A stretch of 64,000 nt of DNA from assembly GCA_038526915.1 (NCBI GenBank), contig JBCBGF010000005.1:163334-227333 (forward strand), in the 5' to 3' direction. A model generated the notes under the pieces. It was not told the DNA's origin, made no database searches, and worked only from the letters and a program-made list of their open reading frames with translations. The translations under genes and the position numbers were made by a program. The DNA is from JBCBGF01 sp038526915 (GTDB taxonomy: Bacteria > Pseudomonadota > Alphaproteobacteria > Rhodobacterales > Rhodobacteraceae). Positions 61,949 through 64,000 of the stretch are shown one piece after another. The first letter of the stretch is position 1; every line of letters begins with the position of its first letter.

Positions 61949-62024
61949 TGGCAGGGGCGGAGGGGCTCGAACCCCCGACCCTCGGTTTTGGAGACCGATG
62001 CTCTACCAACTGAGCTACACCCCT
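61949..62024 (-). tRNA. tRNA-Trp (CCA)
   Basis: 76 nt with encoded CCA. Acceptor AGGGGTG / CGCCCCT with one G-T pair and discriminator G; D-arm GCTCAGTTGGTAGAGC; anticodon stem CGGTC / AACCG region with loop containing CCA; T-arm GGGGGTTCGAGCCCCTC-type. It lies in its usual position upstream of secE, but two plus-strand genes and one minus-strand gene now intervene. Confidence 0.96.
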
Positions 62025-62037
62025 AAGGCCGAGGGAC

Positions 62038-62066
62038 GGAGTAGGCCAGCCACCGGGCGAAATCAA
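62038..62066 (-). promoter_or_regulatory. Promoter of tRNA-Trp
   Basis: Minus strand TTGATT (62061-62066) and TACTCC (62038-62043) are separated by the ideal 17 bases and end 13 bases before the tRNA 5' end. Confidence 0.6.
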
Positions 62067-62140
62067 GGGCCAAGCGTGCAACCCAGATGGGTTCGTGCCA
62101 TACCCGGCGCAACAACCCATCCAGCCTGCTGAAAGGCACA

Positions 62141-62992
62141 ATGACCGCACCGCTGATCCCCCCTGCCCCGCAGGCCCTGCACACCCGGCCCTGGCAGACC
62201 TTGACCGAGGCTGACCTGGGCCCTGCGGTCAGCGTTCCCACAATGCTCGCCCCGGAAGAACGCAAGCTCTACCTGTGGCTCGCGCGGCATTGCACGGGCG
62301 GAGATGGAGCGATTGTCGATCTGGGCTGCTTTGCCGGCGGGTCCACCGCCTATCTGGCCGAAGGGGCGCGTCAGGCGGGCCACGGCCAGCACGTTCACGG
62401 CTTCGACCGGTTCAGCGCCAGCGAGGTGGCCAAGAACGACGTGCTCTACCCCGCCGGGATCCCCCCGTTCGAGGGCACCCAGATCCTCTCCCTCGCCCAA
62501 CGCTTGCTCGCGCCTTGGGCCCCCGATGTGACGCTCTACCCCGGCCCGATCGAGGCACATCACTGGACCGGTCCGGCCATTGAGCTTCTGGTGATCGACG
62601 CGGCGAAATCGGCCGAGGTGGCCGACCGGATCGCCGCCAGCTTCTTCCCCGCGCTGATCCCCGGCCAATCGCTGGTCGTGCAGCAAGACCTGTTGCACTG
62701 GAAAACGCCCTGGCTGCCCGCGCAGATGGAGTTCATGGCCGATTGCTTCCGCCCCGTCGCCCATTGCGCGCCCGATACGGTGGTCTTCCAATGCACCCGC
62801 GCCGTGCGGCCCGAAAGCCTTGAGGCGGGCCGCGTGCGCGCGCGGCGCGATAGCGTGTTGGCCGAGGCGGTGATGGCCATGGGCGCGCGGTTGGCGCCGT
62901 GGGACCTTGGCCCGCGGCTGGAGACGTCGCTGGAGGCTTTGCGGCGCAATCCCAACAAACGCCGGGCGAAGGATTTTACGGAAAGGCCGTGA
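62141..62992 (+). CDS. Class I SAM-dependent methyltransferase-like protein
   Basis: 283 residues from the ATG at 62141, after GAAAGG. SAM motif I is AIVDLGCFAGGSTAYLAEG (about 63-81), followed by VHGFDRFSASEVAKND and ELLVIDAAKSAEVADRI. The domain resembles the TylF/macrocin-type or sugar-related methyltransferases with a conserved IDxAKS segment; the substrate is unknown. It is on the opposite strand between tuf and tRNA-Trp. Confidence 0.82.
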   Translation: MTAPLIPPAPQALHTRPWQTLTEADLGPAVSVPTMLAPEERKLYLWLARHCTGGDGAIVDLGCFAGGSTAYLAEGARQAGHGQHVHGFDRFSASEVAKNDVLYPAGIPPFEGTQILSLAQRLLAPWAPDVTLYPGPIEAHHWTGPAIELLVIDAAKSAEVADRIAASFFPALIPGQSLVVQQDLLHWKTPWLPAQMEFMADCFRPVAHCAPDTVVFQCTRAVRPESLEAGRVRARRDSVLAEAVMAMGARLAPWDLGPRLETSLEALRRNPNKRRAKDFTERP

Positions 62993-63125
62993 GAGGCGGA
63001 CGCGTTAAGGGCCACCCGGTTGGGCAGCCCTTAGAAACGTTTCGGGTGCCGTGGCACCCAGAGCCGATGGGTGTGAGTTCTCGGGGATCGTTGCCGATCC
63101 CCTGCCACTCACCGCTCCAAAATCA

Positions 63126-64000
<875 letters not shown>

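Overview
The window is GC-rich, densely coded alphaproteobacterial DNA. The gene families and their order (tRNA-Trp, secE, nusG, rplKA, rplJL, rpoBC; MgtE/5-FCL/YmdB; the TelA/XpaC/DUF2927 group; DUF1127 next to a LysR regulator; type I secreted RTX protein) point to the Rhodobacteraceae / Roseobacter group. I cannot name a genus from the sequence alone. I see no insertion sequence, prophage, CRISPR array or rRNA operon, so the window reads as stable chromosome.

Layout. (1) 99-4745: a giant secreted RTX protein with PA14 and LamG domains. (2) 4817-11112, minus: a six-gene run mgtE, 5-FCL, ymdB-type phosphoesterase, DMT exporter, SLC13 permease, FkbM methyltransferase. (3) 11201-14657: guanine deaminase facing an 8-oxoguanine-type deaminase, then a hisN-type phosphatase. 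(4) 14702-18389: an XRE regulator, a quinone oxidoreductase, a LysR regulator, DUF1127 and a Bax-inhibitor-1 protein, with three candidate operators. (5) 18692-23856, plus: five overlapping or closely spaced genes, including two unusual glycosyltransferase-like proteins; this is a poorly described glycan-type operon. (6) 23863-29854, minus: GNAT, rpmG, a TerB-like protein, RNase P RNA, an amidase, a lipoprotein, gatA, gatC and a ceramidase-like membrane enzyme. (7) 29910-31904: UPF0173 hydrolase, tadA, rluB. (8) 32035-39583, plus: a small membrane protein, XpaC, TelA, a DUF2927 lipoprotein, lactate permease, SPFH-GYF protein, cytochrome b561 and a zinc-ribbon membrane protein. (9) 39649-41881: PfkB sugar kinase, dtd, tRNA-Leu(GAG), lipB.

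(10) 41986-64000 is the core expression locus read on the minus strand: tuf, tRNA-Trp, secE, nusG, rplK, rplA, rplJ, rplL, rpoB, rpoC. In most bacteria these genes are contiguous. Here plus-strand gene sets sit in four of the joints: a methyltransferase (tuf/tRNA-Trp), a PepSY-like plus membrane LuxR pair (tRNA-Trp/secE, beside a minus-strand ChaC-like gene), an aldehyde dehydrogenase plus amino-acid ABC transporter (nusG/rplK) and a glycosyltransferase (rplA/rplJ). A same-strand 80-codon coiled-coil gene lies between rpoB and rpoC.

The best candidates for undescribed biology are the membrane/stress module at 32035-39583, the glycan-type operon at 18692-23856, the coiled-coil gene inside rpoBC, and the duplicated about 210-residue module of the RTX protein.
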